Source: a virus. From it: DNA of 63,552 nt. The position numbers were made by a program, and so were the translations under genes. The notes under the pieces were generated by a model that did no database searches, was not told where the DNA came from, and saw nothing but the letters and a program-made list of their open reading frames with translations. Position 1 is the first letter of the stretch. Every line of letters starts with the position of its first letter. Of the stretch, positions 1 through 7,628 are shown one piece after another. Where the stretch lies: positions 1-63,552 of IMG/VR virus record IMGVR_UViG_3300022744_000006; one strand, 5' to 3'.

Positions 1-127
1 CGTTCCCGGGGTCATCGTCATGCGAAATCATTGAGCTTTCCCTCACCTTTCGCAGAGCATAATCGACCACCGTAAACAATTTTCTTTTTAAACCTGTTGA
101 CAACGCCGCAAATAGCGCCTAGGTTCT
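1..127. repeat. Terminal direct repeat, left copy
   Basis: This segment is identical to 63426..63552. A 127-base exact overlap is what a de Bruijn assembler leaves at the ends of a circular contig, so the simplest reading is a circular or circularly permuted genome, not a biological terminal repeat. The segment carries the 5' end of the leftward gene that is complete at 62938..63456 (its first codons are in complement 1..31) and the -35/-10 of the rightward early promoter. Confidence 0.95.
97..125 (+). promoter_or_regulatory. Early rightward promoter, TTGACA-N17-TAGGTT
   Basis: TTGACA at 97..102 and TAGGTT at 120..125 are 17 bases apart, a good sigma70-type spacing. The spacer holds CGCAAATAGCG, which also occurs at the promoter near 13518, suggesting a shared operator. 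Transcription would start near 132 and run into the operon beginning at 222. The stretch 32..221 holds no other gene. Confidence 0.7.
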
Positions 128-221
128 TTCCATCGGCGGCAAACACAGCGCCGGACGGCCGAAGGGAAGCGCGAACATCTCCCCCTAGGCCACACAGCCC
201 TACCCCAACCTAGGAGCCACC

Positions 222-491
222 ATGCCCTCATCAGCAAGAGACGCAATCGAGAAAAGCGCAGTGCGCAACACGATCGTCTCGTTACCCTTCCATCCGGATT
301 TGGCCAAGGCGTTGCTTGCCGAAGCCGAGGACGATGTGATTCTGGAGCACCGCATCAACGGGTCCATCTCTCACAATCGTTGGGAGTTCTGGGGCGACGA
401 CATGGACCTTGGCGAGTGGCGAGTTCACCTCGTTCTCGAGAACCAGGACCAAGTCGCAGCGGCGGTGTCTTTGTCACTGGTGGGGGCATGA
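222..491 (+). CDS. Hypothetical early protein, 89 aa
   Basis: First gene of the rightward early operon, with an AGGAG site five bases before the ATG. The product is small and acidic, with a Trp-rich middle (NRWEFWGDD) and a hydrophobic C-terminus (AAAVSLSLVGA). I do not recognise it. Its stop overlaps the next start (ATGA), so the two genes are probably translationally coupled. First position behind the strong early promoter suggests it is among the earliest products, perhaps acting on host functions; that is inference. Confidence 0.75.
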   Translation: MPSSARDAIEKSAVRNTIVSLPFHPDLAKALLAEAEDDVILEHRINGSISHNRWEFWGDDMDLGEWRVHLVLENQDQVAAAVSLSLVGA

Positions 492-985
492 CCATGACCA
501 AACACGCCTACAAGCTTCAAGCCGTCATGGTCGACGGAAAACGCCACTTCATCGCGTCTTACGGCGACATCGAAACTGCCCTACGCAAGTCACTCGCCCA
601 CCTCCGCGAAGAGTTCGGCGAGATCTGCGAAATCCACTCAACCGGTCAGGACAACCTTCCCTTCTACTTCACCCAACCCGGCAACAAGGCGAACACCGTC
701 GCTGAGATCAGCCGCTACGCCGCCGTCCCACCCAACCGCGACCTGGCCATTGCCGTGCTCATTGAGCAAGATGTCGCCTACTGGGGCGAGGAGGAGCGCG
801 AAACAAGCGTGCGCCTCAACAGCAAAAAGACCTACGGCTTGGCCCTAAACACGCTCTGCTGTCGGGCACAGCTCCACGAAGGCGAGCCCTGGTTGCTCGG
901 CTTCACCGACGCCAAGGCTCTCAAGCTCGCCACGGAAAAAGCTCTCACCGATTCGGATATCGCGTTCCTACGAAAGGGAGGATGA
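488..985 (+). CDS. Hypothetical early protein, 165 aa
   Basis: Starts at the ATG overlapping the previous stop; a second ATG lies two codons later. The product is soluble and mixed in charge, with no membrane segment or motif I recognise. The reading frame extends further upstream inside the previous gene, but the coupled ATG is the better start. It overlaps the following gene by four bases. Confidence 0.75.
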   Translation: MTMTKHAYKLQAVMVDGKRHFIASYGDIETALRKSLAHLREEFGEICEIHSTGQDNLPFYFTQPGNKANTVAEISRYAAVPPNRDLAIAVLIEQDVAYWGEEERETSVRLNSKKTYGLALNTLCCRAQLHEGEPWLLGFTDAKALKLATEKALTDSDIAFLRKGG

Positions 986-1326
986 CTGACATGTCAAAAC
1001 AGAACCGAATCTTGCGCAACCTGTCGAATGGCTCCATCTACCGCATTGCCAAAGCTGGTCACGAAGCAATCGAAGCGGGTAGGACGCCCACCCGCAAGCT
1101 CTACAAGATTGGGTACCCTTCTGTGTTGGGTGGCTACGCGCTGCTCCATCCCGACGGAGTCTTCCGCTACTCTGTAGCAGGTCACTGCATGTGGACCGAC
1201 CCCCACATCGCGGAGGAAATCCGCCAAAGGTACAGCAGCACCAGGGCAAGCGGCGGCTACAGGCTGAAGGTCCTTGACGCTACGTACGAGTACAGCTTGT
1301 GGCGCAAGTCGTGGAGATGGTTCTGA
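982..1326 (+). CDS. Hypothetical early protein, 114 aa
   Basis: A basic protein with a start overlapping the previous stop. The central stretch is rich in Gly, Tyr and aromatic residues (YPSVLGGYALLHPDG) and the C-terminus ends WRKSWRWF. No family recognised. It is coupled to its neighbours on both sides through TGATG-type overlaps, so it belongs to the same operon. Confidence 0.7.
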   Translation: MTDMSKQNRILRNLSNGSIYRIAKAGHEAIEAGRTPTRKLYKIGYPSVLGGYALLHPDGVFRYSVAGHCMWTDPHIAEEIRQRYSSTRASGGYRLKVLDATYEYSLWRKSWRWF

Positions 1327-1643
1327 TGAACCCCAAGAACCTACCCCCACACTCGGCGCCGGTCTTCCGCCACCCACGGGGCAACGCCCACGTAGTTGAG
1401 TGCCTAAGATTCGCACTCAAGCTCTACCAAGACGGCAGAGCAATCCAGCTTGACCGATCAGCGCACTATCGCTCTCAACTGCTCTTCTCCCTAGCTGTTG
1501 AGGCAGACCGAGCGGCTCAAGCATTCCGCGAGCTAGCCGTGAGCACAGCAGCCGACCTACGCGACGCTATCGAGCACAGCGAGAGCTCACGCGACAAGTC
1601 CGAGAATGAAGCCGTCCCACCTATGAGCGGCCTACTCCGCTAA
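1326..1643 (+). CDS. Hypothetical early protein, 105 aa
   Basis: The ATG shares a base with the previous stop (TGATG). The protein is predicted mostly helical, with a charged C-terminal third rich in Ser, Glu and Arg. No domain recognised. I chose this start over the in-frame upstream one at 1299 because of the coupling. Confidence 0.65.
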   Translation: MNPKNLPPHSAPVFRHPRGNAHVVECLRFALKLYQDGRAIQLDRSAHYRSQLLFSLAVEADRAAQAFRELAVSTAADLRDAIEHSESSRDKSENEAVPPMSGLLR

Positions 1644-1662
1644 CCAAAGAGTGAACACCGAC

Positions 1663-2052
1663 ATGAAATACTCGAAAAAACCAGCCCGCAGCGACATCTT
1701 TCACGATCTCACATTGAAGCTTGACCTTTACGAGGCGGAGCTTGCCGCCCACAAGAATCGCGTCAAGGAACTGTTTTACCAGCGCGCCACCGAGCTTGCC
1801 GATCTTCTAGAGCGATACGAGACGCTAGGTCTCGAGAAAAAGTATGGCCGCAAGGTCTTCGTGAACAGCGTGTCATTCGACTCGGCTGCGCTTCGCTCAC
1901 TAACAGAAGCTGAATACACACCGGAGTTTGGGGAGGGTCTTGCCCGCACCACGGCACAGCTCGCAGAAATGATCACAACGGCGACAGAAGAGGAAACTCA
2001 ACATCTTTTGCGAATCGAGAACGCGTTGCGCAAAAGCGGCTTCAACGAGTAA
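1663..2052 (+). CDS. Hypothetical helical early protein, 129 aa
   Basis: A charged helical protein. The start is uncertain: GTG at 1651 or ATG at 1663. I prefer the ATG, which has a weak GAG upstream. Long heptad-like stretches (residues 15-50 and 90-125) suggest a coiled-coil or helical bundle. It is followed by another small helical protein of similar character at 2083, so the two may act together. No function assigned. Confidence 0.7.
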   Translation: MKYSKKPARSDIFHDLTLKLDLYEAELAAHKNRVKELFYQRATELADLLERYETLGLEKKYGRKVFVNSVSFDSAALRSLTEAEYTPEFGEGLARTTAQLAEMITTATEEETQHLLRIENALRKSGFNE

Positions 2053-2082
2053 CCCAACCCAGGTCACGAACACAGGAGACAC

Positions 2083-2433
2083 ATGTCAATGCTCAAAGCG
2101 ACCTTAGAAGCCCTCAACAACCTGGACGCATCCCGTCGACGTTATGATGAGGTTAGGATCGAAGCGCGTGCCCGCGCACTCACAGCCATCATCGACTGCG
2201 AGCAGCTAGCTCGCAGTCTAGGCAAACCAGTCACAGACTCCTCAACGCCATGGAGGGCAAAGGCGTTCGAGGAGGCCGTCGGCAAGATACAAGCCGAAAC
2301 TCACGAGATGGAAGATCTTGCAGTTGTCGAGCAAGCGCTCATGCGCTTGGTCTCGCTCGCTGAACGGCAAACCAAAACAAACTTTGACATGGCCGAGACC
2401 GTGTCTGAGATGTTCGAGCTTTCGCGCTCTTGA
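2083..2433 (+). CDS. Hypothetical helical early protein, 116 aa
   Basis: Strong SD (AGGAG) before the ATG. Almost entirely helical by composition, rich in Ala, Glu, Leu and Arg, with no membrane segment. No homologous family recognised. Downstream, 2434..2519 holds a GCAGCCG/CGGCTGC hairpin (2450..2469) and the SD of the DUF932 gene. Confidence 0.75.
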   Translation: MSMLKATLEALNNLDASRRRYDEVRIEARARALTAIIDCEQLARSLGKPVTDSSTPWRAKAFEEAVGKIQAETHEMEDLAVVEQALMRLVSLAERQTKTNFDMAETVSEMFELSRS

Positions 2434-2449
2434 GATTCTCCACGTTGTA

Positions 2450-2469
2450 GCAGCCGCCAACACGGCTGC
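2450..2469 (+). other. 7-bp hairpin between 2083 gene and DUF932 gene
   Basis: GCAGCCG and CGGCTGC pair perfectly around a six-base loop. There is no T run, so it is more likely an RNA-processing or stability element than an intrinsic terminator. Confidence 0.4.
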
Positions 2470-2519
2470 GGGCAACGTGGAGGCAATCAAGCCTCATTGC
2501 TTTTCGGAGATAACTCGCC

Positions 2520-3419
2520 ATGGCAACCACCACCAAGATCACACGCATTGGTTTCAAGGGCTCTTCGTTCCGAGCGCAACCCGGACAAGTGGTCACACAC
2601 GAGCATATCCAGCGCTACGCTCCGAGCATTCTGGCCGAGGACAAACACTGTTCCCGATCCGAGCGATATCAGTTCATCCCGACGGGAGAACTGATCTACC
2701 AACTGTCTCAGTTAGGCTTCTATCCCACCGAGGTGGCCCAGGGCGGGTCACGCATCGAAGGAAAGCGAGAGTTTACTAAGCACATGGTGCGCTTGGGTCA
2801 CCCAAAACTCAAGTCACTAGACGGCACGCGGCTTGAGGCACTGATCTACAACGCGCATGACGGCACCTCATCGTGGACGCTATGGCTAGGAGGCATACGG
2901 TTTGTGTGTCTGAACGGTCATGTGTTTGGTGAGGAGGTTTTTTCAGCTCGCGTCTCGCACACCTCGCGTAACGCGATCGATCTGGTCGGTGAAGCGCTAT
3001 CCAGAGCCATAGCAGCCGGTGACACTGCGCTCGCCGCGATCGATCGGATGCAGACCACAATGCTAACTGAGGAACAGTCGAGAGTGCTTGCGGAACACGC
3101 AATCGACATGCGCTTTGAGGATTCTATCGCGAACACCGGCATTGTTCCGGTTGTCGCCGAGCAGGTCTTGGTTGTCAGGAGACAAGAGGACGCCGCCCCA
3201 AGTGTGTGGAATGTCTACAACCGCATTCAAGAGAGCCTTGTGCGCGGCGGGATTCACTACACGACCACTGATCGCAACAACCGCCGCCGACACGGCACGA
3301 CTCGTGCGGTGTCTTCGGTCGACGGTAACCGCACGCTGAATCAGCGGCTCTTTGCGCTGGCCACTGCGTTTGAAGCGCTGGCAAGCGGACGCAAGAATGC
3401 CCTAGACTTCGCGGTCTGA
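2520..3419 (+). CDS. DUF932 family protein (phage/plasmid-like), 299 aa
   Basis: The length and motif order match the DUF932 family found on phages and plasmids: a central RFVCLNGHVFG segment near residue 130, and a C-terminal region with WNVYNRIQESLVRGG near 225-240 followed by basic residues and LNQRLFALA. The biochemical role of the family is not established; members often sit near replication or early genes. Here it is the largest early gene, with GGAG ten bases before the ATG. It is followed by a strong hairpin (3429..3454) and a short gap, so it may end or attenuate one early transcript. Confidence 0.85.
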   Translation: MATTTKITRIGFKGSSFRAQPGQVVTHEHIQRYAPSILAEDKHCSRSERYQFIPTGELIYQLSQLGFYPTEVAQGGSRIEGKREFTKHMVRLGHPKLKSLDGTRLEALIYNAHDGTSSWTLWLGGIRFVCLNGHVFGEEVFSARVSHTSRNAIDLVGEALSRAIAAGDTALAAIDRMQTTMLTEEQSRVLAEHAIDMRFEDSIANTGIVPVVAEQVLVVRRQEDAAPSVWNVYNRIQESLVRGGIHYTTTDRNNRRRHGTTRAVSSVDGNRTLNQRLFALATAFEALASGRKNALDFAV

Positions 3420-3428
3420 TCTGGAAGC

Positions 3429-3454
3429 GGAGGGCGAGCTTCGTTTCGCCCTCC
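3429..3454 (+). terminator. 9-bp hairpin after DUF932 gene
   Basis: GGAGGGCGA (3429..3437) pairs with TCGCCCTCC (3446..3454) around an eight-base loop. No T run follows, so it is at best a partial or Rho-assisted terminator, or it protects the upstream mRNA. Confidence 0.45.
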
Positions 3455-3472
3455 GACCTTCGAGGTTAGAGC

Positions 3473-3688
3473 ATGAACAACAAGGGAAATCCGATTGTAG
3501 GAAAATGGGTAGGCCACGTGACAAAGGGGCGGCGCACAGCCGCCAATGGCCCGCTTGACGATCACTGGACCACCTACGCGACCTTCATTGAAGCCACGGG
3601 CGGTCTTGTCATCACACAGCCGTGCGAGGGCTATCACATCACATCTCACCTCCCGTCTGAGGTGATTCAGTGGCTAACGAAAGGATGA
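3473..3688 (+). CDS. Hypothetical early protein, 71 aa
   Basis: Small soluble protein following the hairpin after the DUF932 gene. It opens with a basic, Gly-rich segment (GKWVGHVTKGRR) and has a beta-like middle. No family recognised. The next ATG is only a few bases beyond its stop. Confidence 0.7.
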   Translation: MNNKGNPIVGKWVGHVTKGRRTAANGPLDDHWTTYATFIEATGGLVITQPCEGYHITSHLPSEVIQWLTKG

Positions 3689-3694
3689 ACGAAC

Positions 3695-3943
3695 ATGGTG
3701 ATCACGACTAAGCGGACTTCCGACAGAAACGGCAACGCCACGATCCTTGTGTACTGCGGCGCGCATACGCGTCCAGTGATGCGCGTGCAAGCTGACCCAG
3801 CGCTGTGCTCGGACGAGCAGCACAAATCCACAGCGCGGTCGTTCTTCGACCGTCAGTTCAAGGGACGTCCGGTGATGCACGGATGCGTTGCGCTTCCGGA
3901 CGTGTGCAATCACGACTTTGTGCATATGGGAGACCCTCGCTAA
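3695..3943 (+). CDS. Hypothetical early protein, 82 aa
   Basis: A basic protein with three Cys and several His (CGAHTRPVM; HGCVALPDVCNHDFVHMGD), which could form a metal site, although no standard zinc-ribbon spacing is visible. It lies directly between two small early genes with almost no intergenic space. Function unknown. Confidence 0.65.
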   Translation: MVITTKRTSDRNGNATILVYCGAHTRPVMRVQADPALCSDEQHKSTARSFFDRQFKGRPVMHGCVALPDVCNHDFVHMGDPR

Positions 3944-4288
3944 ATGCTCTCTACTTCCAATCGCAACGAGGCGGAAAGCTACGCTCAAGATCGCGGTGTG
4001 CACTTCGGGCGCGCCAATGATGGCCGCTGGTACGCGGGCAAGCCGTATGAGCTCGCAATGACGGGTTGTGTGTGGATGTTTTCTCGCGACGGGGCGCTGG
4101 TAATGGGTCCCAACGAAAGTGTCCGTAGGCGGTTTGATCGGGTAGTAGAAAGTGCTCGGGTCGCTCTTTCGGGTCGCGGTATGATCAACACGACAGACAC
4201 GCACACGCTTGAAGCTGTCACCTCGGGCTTTCCCACAGAAGCCGAAGTGGAAGCCGCTGAGTCCGTGTTCAAAAAATGGAGTCGATAG
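3944..4288 (+). CDS. Hypothetical early protein, 114 aa
   Basis: Starts immediately after the previous stop. Soluble protein with an aromatic, Gly-rich central part (GRANDGRWYAGKPYELAMTG) and a helical C-terminus. No motif recognised. The next gene starts three bases after its stop, and that gene's SD (GGAG) lies inside the last codons of this one, which implies coupling. Confidence 0.65.
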   Translation: MLSTSNRNEAESYAQDRGVHFGRANDGRWYAGKPYELAMTGCVWMFSRDGALVMGPNESVRRRFDRVVESARVALSGRGMINTTDTHTLEAVTSGFPTEAEVEAAESVFKKWSR

Positions 4289-4290
4289 CC

Positions 4291-5058
4291 ATGCTTGCCA
4301 CATTCGTACCGTCCTCAAAAAACTCCAAGCTCACCAACGATCCGAAGAGCGCAGCGATTGCGACTACGTACGTCTCTATCAAAGCTTCGTGCCCTCCTAC
4401 CTGCAAGCTTCGTGACGCAGGTTGCTATGGACAATCTGGCAACGTCTCGCACACAACGCGACGACTCGACAAAGCGGCTTCCGGACACGCTCCGCTAGAG
4501 GCCGCGAAGTCAGAGCATGATGCCATCACCTCTGCCATATCTGCGTTTCGAGGAGGCATGGTCCCGCAAGACGGCCACGGGGGGCGCGGAAGGGATCTAC
4601 GACTTCACACTGTTGGCGATACGGCAAGCCCAGAAGCAGCAAAACTGATCGCGCTTGCGGCTAAGCGCTGGACAAGCAAGTGCGGCTCTAAGCCCTATGG
4701 CTACACGCATGCTTGGCGTTTGGTGACACGTAAAAGCTTCGGTCGGCATGTGAGCATGCTCGCTAGCATCGACTCCCCTGACGAGCTTCAGGAGGCTCGC
4801 AAGCGTGGTTACGCTGTCGCTGCATACACCGACCGGTTCGAGTCCGATCGGGTGTACTTCGACAAGTCACTCGGAAGCAAGGTGCTTCCCTGTCCAGCGC
4901 AAACACGCGAGAACGTTTCGTGCGTCTCATGCAGAATGTGCATGAATGACGATCGGTTGAAGGCTCTCGGTCTTGTCGTGATGTTCGAGGCACACGGCGC
5001 GCGAAAGCGCGCTGTTGGCACCGCTGCGAAAAACAGAAGGTTAGAGGTGATCAAATGA
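4291..5058 (+). CDS. Gp88-like Cys-rich phage protein, 255 aa
   Basis: This resembles the phage 'gene product 88' family: an N-terminal SIKASCPPTCKLRDAGCYGQ cluster near residue 35, a central LRLHTVGDTASPEAAKL segment, an AYTDRF motif, and a C-terminal CPAQ...CVSCRMC cluster. The paired Cys clusters suggest metal or iron-sulfur binding; the role in the family is unknown to me. ATG 4291 has GGAG nine bases upstream, whereas the in-frame ATG at 4276 has none. It overlaps the next gene by four bases. Confidence 0.8.
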   Translation: MLATFVPSSKNSKLTNDPKSAAIATTYVSIKASCPPTCKLRDAGCYGQSGNVSHTTRRLDKAASGHAPLEAAKSEHDAITSAISAFRGGMVPQDGHGGRGRDLRLHTVGDTASPEAAKLIALAAKRWTSKCGSKPYGYTHAWRLVTRKSFGRHVSMLASIDSPDELQEARKRGYAVAAYTDRFESDRVYFDKSLGSKVLPCPAQTRENVSCVSCRMCMNDDRLKALGLVVMFEAHGARKRAVGTAAKNRRLEVIK

Positions 5059-5252
5059 GTGACGACGCTAGAGAGGCTATCAGGAAGAGCCTCAAAGACG
5101 GTGAACCACACCGCATTGACTGGTCAGAAGACGCGGAGGAATATCTAGGGCCTATTAGCATCTACTCCAAGCCCTTGGGTAACAGCATTCTCTACGTAGG
5201 AGAAACAGGGGCCGGCGCGGAATGGCGCGTTGAGGTTGTGATCTTCAAATGA
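5055..5252 (+). CDS. Hypothetical early protein, 65 aa
   Basis: Acidic small protein coupled to both neighbours through ATGA overlaps. The N-terminal half is helical and charged, the C-terminal half beta-like (SILYVGETGAGAEWRVEVVIF). Not recognised. Confidence 0.7.
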   Translation: MSDDAREAIRKSLKDGEPHRIDWSEDAEEYLGPISIYSKPLGNSILYVGETGAGAEWRVEVVIFK

Positions 5253-5584
5253 GAAGGTCGCGAGCTAGGTTCATTCGCGAGCTAGGCATTCTTCGCCTAT
5301 CTCGCGAGGAAATCGCGGCAAAGTGCGCGCTTGCTGGATACCGTCGACCGTCTTCGCAGGCTATGCACCGAGCATTGACCTACTCACCCACCGGAATGCC
5401 GCGCGGTCGGCCGCGCAAGACACCAAGCTTCAAACAGCTTGCGGCTGAGCTTGTTGACGCGTACCAGGCTGCCGTAGACGCCGGAGTACCGCTTGCGGTA
5501 ACCAGAAGACTGAAAAACGTAGTTGTGTTGGCCGAAGAGATGCTCGACCAGGAGGAGAAAACAAAATGTCACAGCAAGCTTTGA
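5249..5584 (+). CDS. Putative DNA-binding protein with HTH-like segment and AT-hook, 111 aa
   Basis: The N-terminal 45 residues read as a helix-turn-helix (LRLSREEIAAKCALAG followed by a basic recognition-like helix), and residues 50-58 contain RGRPRKTP, an AT-hook core. The remainder is helical. A small DNA-binding regulator of early transcription or a nucleoid-associated protein is plausible; no specific family is identified. The next gene starts inside its 3' end behind an AGGAGGAG site. Confidence 0.6.
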   Translation: MRRSRARFIRELGILRLSREEIAAKCALAGYRRPSSQAMHRALTYSPTGMPRGRPRKTPSFKQLAAELVDAYQAAVDAGVPLAVTRRLKNVVVLAEEMLDQEEKTKCHSKL

Positions 5585-5787
5585 CGATCATTCTGTTTGT
5601 ATTCATGCTCGCGTGCTGCCCAAGCGGCTGCTCAAGTCGAGGCGTTCCCAAGGAAGCGCTCGTGATGAACTCCACACCGGAGTCTGATTACGGCACATGC
5701 TACAGCCCAAAGCCACGTTGCCAGTTTGGCGAGATGCCGTTCTGCTCGTGCAACATGGCCATGCGTTGCCGCTGGGTCTGCCCATGA
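5566..5787 (+). CDS. Cys-rich secreted or lipoprotein, 73 aa
   Basis: A short hydrophobic N-terminus (LTIILFVFMLACCPSGCSS) looks like a signal peptide with lipobox-like cysteines, followed by a domain with six or more further Cys. This would be exported and disulfide- or lipid-linked, perhaps a superinfection-exclusion or envelope factor; that is inference from topology only. It has a very strong SD and overlaps both neighbours. Confidence 0.65.
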   Translation: MSQQALTIILFVFMLACCPSGCSSRGVPKEALVMNSTPESDYGTCYSPKPRCQFGEMPFCSCNMAMRCRWVCP

Positions 5788-6005
5788 CAGACGAGCCAAA
5801 GACTGCACGCTCTAGGCCGGGAAAGCGCCCCGCTGCTCCCGAGCGACCCGCTCAACCACCCAAGCGTGAGAAGGTGCCTCACGCATTCAGCAACCCGCTC
5901 GCGACCACTGGTTGCGATCCTGGGTACTCCGGTACTGATGTCGACACATCCGTGTTTGACTCCCCATGTGACAACGGTTCCGGCGTGTGGAGCCAGGAGG
6001 ATTGA
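5784..6005 (+). CDS. Hypothetical disordered protein, 73 aa
   Basis: The start overlaps the previous stop (ATGA). The first 40 residues are Pro/Arg/Lys-rich and likely disordered (RPGKRPAAPERPAQPPKREK), while the end is acidic with two Cys. No membrane segment or family recognised. An AGGAGG in its last codons serves the membrane-protein gene that follows. Confidence 0.55.
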   Translation: MTDEPKTARSRPGKRPAAPERPAQPPKREKVPHAFSNPLATTGCDPGYSGTDVDTSVFDSPCDNGSGVWSQED

Positions 6006-6010
6006 CCGTG

Positions 6011-6577
6011 ATGGATCTCGTTCTGATCGTCTTGACGATCGCAATCTCCGCGTTCAACGCGGTATCCGTCGGTGCTATGTGGACCGAATCCAAGGGAGCT
6101 GGTTGGTTCGCTCGCGCTGTAGCGTGGTCCGGTGCTGTTATGGCGGCAGTCGGATTCACGTACATATCAGCGCTGTTCATAATCGTGTGCTTTTCGTTGT
6201 TTGGCTTGTTGGACCGACACACGGCGGCACTCGCGATTGAGCTGTCGTATGCGGTAGTTTTGTTCCCAACACTCGGATCGGGGCTCGTTCTCACCGTTCA
6301 CTCGTTGATCGTGGCATGGCGCAAGCGCACTTTCGGCGACACCGCTGTCGCGGCGTGGAACTTCTACGCCATGTGCGACAACACGATCACCGCCTGCGAC
6401 TACGACGGATCGCTTCTGTGGGAGTCCGATCCCGACGTTGACGCGGATGAGGATTGGCAGGTTGCTCTCTTGGTAGTCCTATCCGCAACGTTCGCGGGAG
6501 TTGCCATCACATACTGGATCGTGCGAGCGGTGAATCGAGCAGTCATCGAGGATGCCAGAAGGGCTATTGAGTCATGA
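6011..6577 (+). CDS. Polytopic membrane protein, 188 aa
   Basis: Four hydrophobic segments are visible (about residues 1-20, 38-65, 72-100 and 150-170), separated by short polar loops and a Cys- and Asp-containing loop near 120-145. It is an inner-membrane protein of unknown role, possibly altering the host envelope early in infection. The start may be GTG 6008 or ATG 6011; the AGGAGG spacing favours the GTG slightly. Coupled to the next gene by ATGA. Confidence 0.7.
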   Translation: MDLVLIVLTIAISAFNAVSVGAMWTESKGAGWFARAVAWSGAVMAAVGFTYISALFIIVCFSLFGLLDRHTAALAIELSYAVVLFPTLGSGLVLTVHSLIVAWRKRTFGDTAVAAWNFYAMCDNTITACDYDGSLLWESDPDVDADEDWQVALLVVLSATFAGVAITYWIVRAVNRAVIEDARRAIES

Positions 6578-6786
6578 CAGCGGGCGAGGTGATGTCGGCA
6601 TACGATCGGGCAGTTTTCCTGGGGGCAGTCGACTCTTACGATGACTGCATTGGCGGAAGCTTACGCGCTCCAGATGGCGCTACATCGGAGTGCGTGGAAG
6701 CTGTCGCTGAGTACCGAAGAAGAGAGATCGCACTACACAGTGAAACTGCGGGGCGAGCGCGTCGCGAGTACTACAAAGGAAAATGA
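6574..6786 (+). CDS. Hypothetical early protein, 70 aa
   Basis: Small soluble protein coupled to the membrane protein upstream. It contains two Cys and a basic C-terminus (YRRREIALHSETAGRARREYYKGK). No family recognised. Confidence 0.6.
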   Translation: MTAGEVMSAYDRAVFLGAVDSYDDCIGGSLRAPDGATSECVEAVAEYRRREIALHSETAGRARREYYKGK

Positions 6787-6789
6787 GCA

Positions 6790-7407
6790 ATGACACCTGA
6801 AATACTTCAAACGGAAACTGTCAGATTTATACAGCTGCTGAACGGTATGAAAGTGCTCTCGGTCGCGAAGATCATAGAGCAGCAGCTGTCAGCTAGCCCG
6901 TCATTCGCAGCAACGGCCGTTACCATAGGTACGTCATTGTTCGTTGACGCGCGCCGCCACTCAGAGTTAGCGGCGTTTGCTGCTACGGCGTCCAGGATTC
7001 TCGATGATAGCGGTGAAAAGTTTGTCAGAAGCGAGGGCAACGGCGAAGACGGGGAAGACGCGATCCTATCGCACTTGGAGCAGCTTCCGAGCATTCTCGC
7101 TGGCTATATGGCATCAAGCCTGGCGGTGAATCACCCCGAGTTTCTTGGAATCCTAATCGCTCTACACAGAACGCGCACCCAGCTCTTGCCGGGCGCCAGC
7201 GACATCGAAGTGGACTTCTACAACAGAAGTCTACGTGTACTGAGAAAAGCGCAGGCTGATCAGGCGGTGTTTGCGTCCATCTCCCCATCCGCAGCTTCCG
7301 GTGATGTCAACCGAGAACGAAGCGCTGCTACAGGCGATCTGGACCATTCAGTTCGCCTGGCCCGATCGTGGGGGTCTCAGGAGGGCGGAAGCAAAGGCAC
7401 TCCTTGA
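6790..7407 (+). CDS. Hypothetical helical protein, 205 aa
   Basis: Mostly helical soluble protein with a Gly/Glu/Asp linker near residues 78-90. The last 40 residues are low in hydrophobics and overlap the following gene by about 100 bases in another frame, so this C-terminus may be a poorly conserved tail. No domain recognised. Confidence 0.65.
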   Translation: MTPEILQTETVRFIQLLNGMKVLSVAKIIEQQLSASPSFAATAVTIGTSLFVDARRHSELAAFAATASRILDDSGEKFVRSEGNGEDGEDAILSHLEQLPSILAGYMASSLAVNHPEFLGILIALHRTRTQLLPGASDIEVDFYNRSLRVLRKAQADQAVFASISPSAASGDVNRERSAATGDLDHSVRLARSWGSQEGGSKGTP

Positions 7408-7543
7408 TGCCTACTTCGATGCAAAGATGGCCCTGTCGCAAGCCCTCATCGATGCAAAGCGGTTCGCCGACGATGCATCCGCACAGCGCTCCCTGATCGA
7501 TGAGCTGACCAAACAGCTTGAAAATCGAGAGCAGAGAGACTAG
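7304..7543 (+). CDS. Hypothetical helical protein, 79 aa
   Basis: Last gene of the early operon. It is strongly helical (AEAKALLDAYFDAKMALSQA) with a coiled-coil-like C-terminus. Its first 35 codons overlap the end of the preceding gene in a different frame; composition looks more protein-like here than in the overlapped tail. The SD is weak. A convergent terminator follows. Confidence 0.55.
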   Translation: MSTENEALLQAIWTIQFAWPDRGGLRRAEAKALLDAYFDAKMALSQALIDAKRFADDASAQRSLIDELTKQLENREQRD

Positions 7544-7589
7544 AAGCGAAATCTGTGGTCGTGATGTCATGGCTGGCGACACTTCCACA

Positions 7590-7624
7590 AACGCCCCGCC
7601 CCGGATTCCCCGAGGTGGGGCGTT
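7590..7624. terminator. Hairpin between convergent operons
   Basis: AACGCCCCGCC (7590..7600) pairs with GGTGGGGCGTT (7614..7624), eleven pairs with one G-T. It sits between the stop of the rightward early operon and the stop of the leftward lysis operon, so it probably serves both strands. Confidence 0.6.
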
Positions 7625-7628
7625 CGAT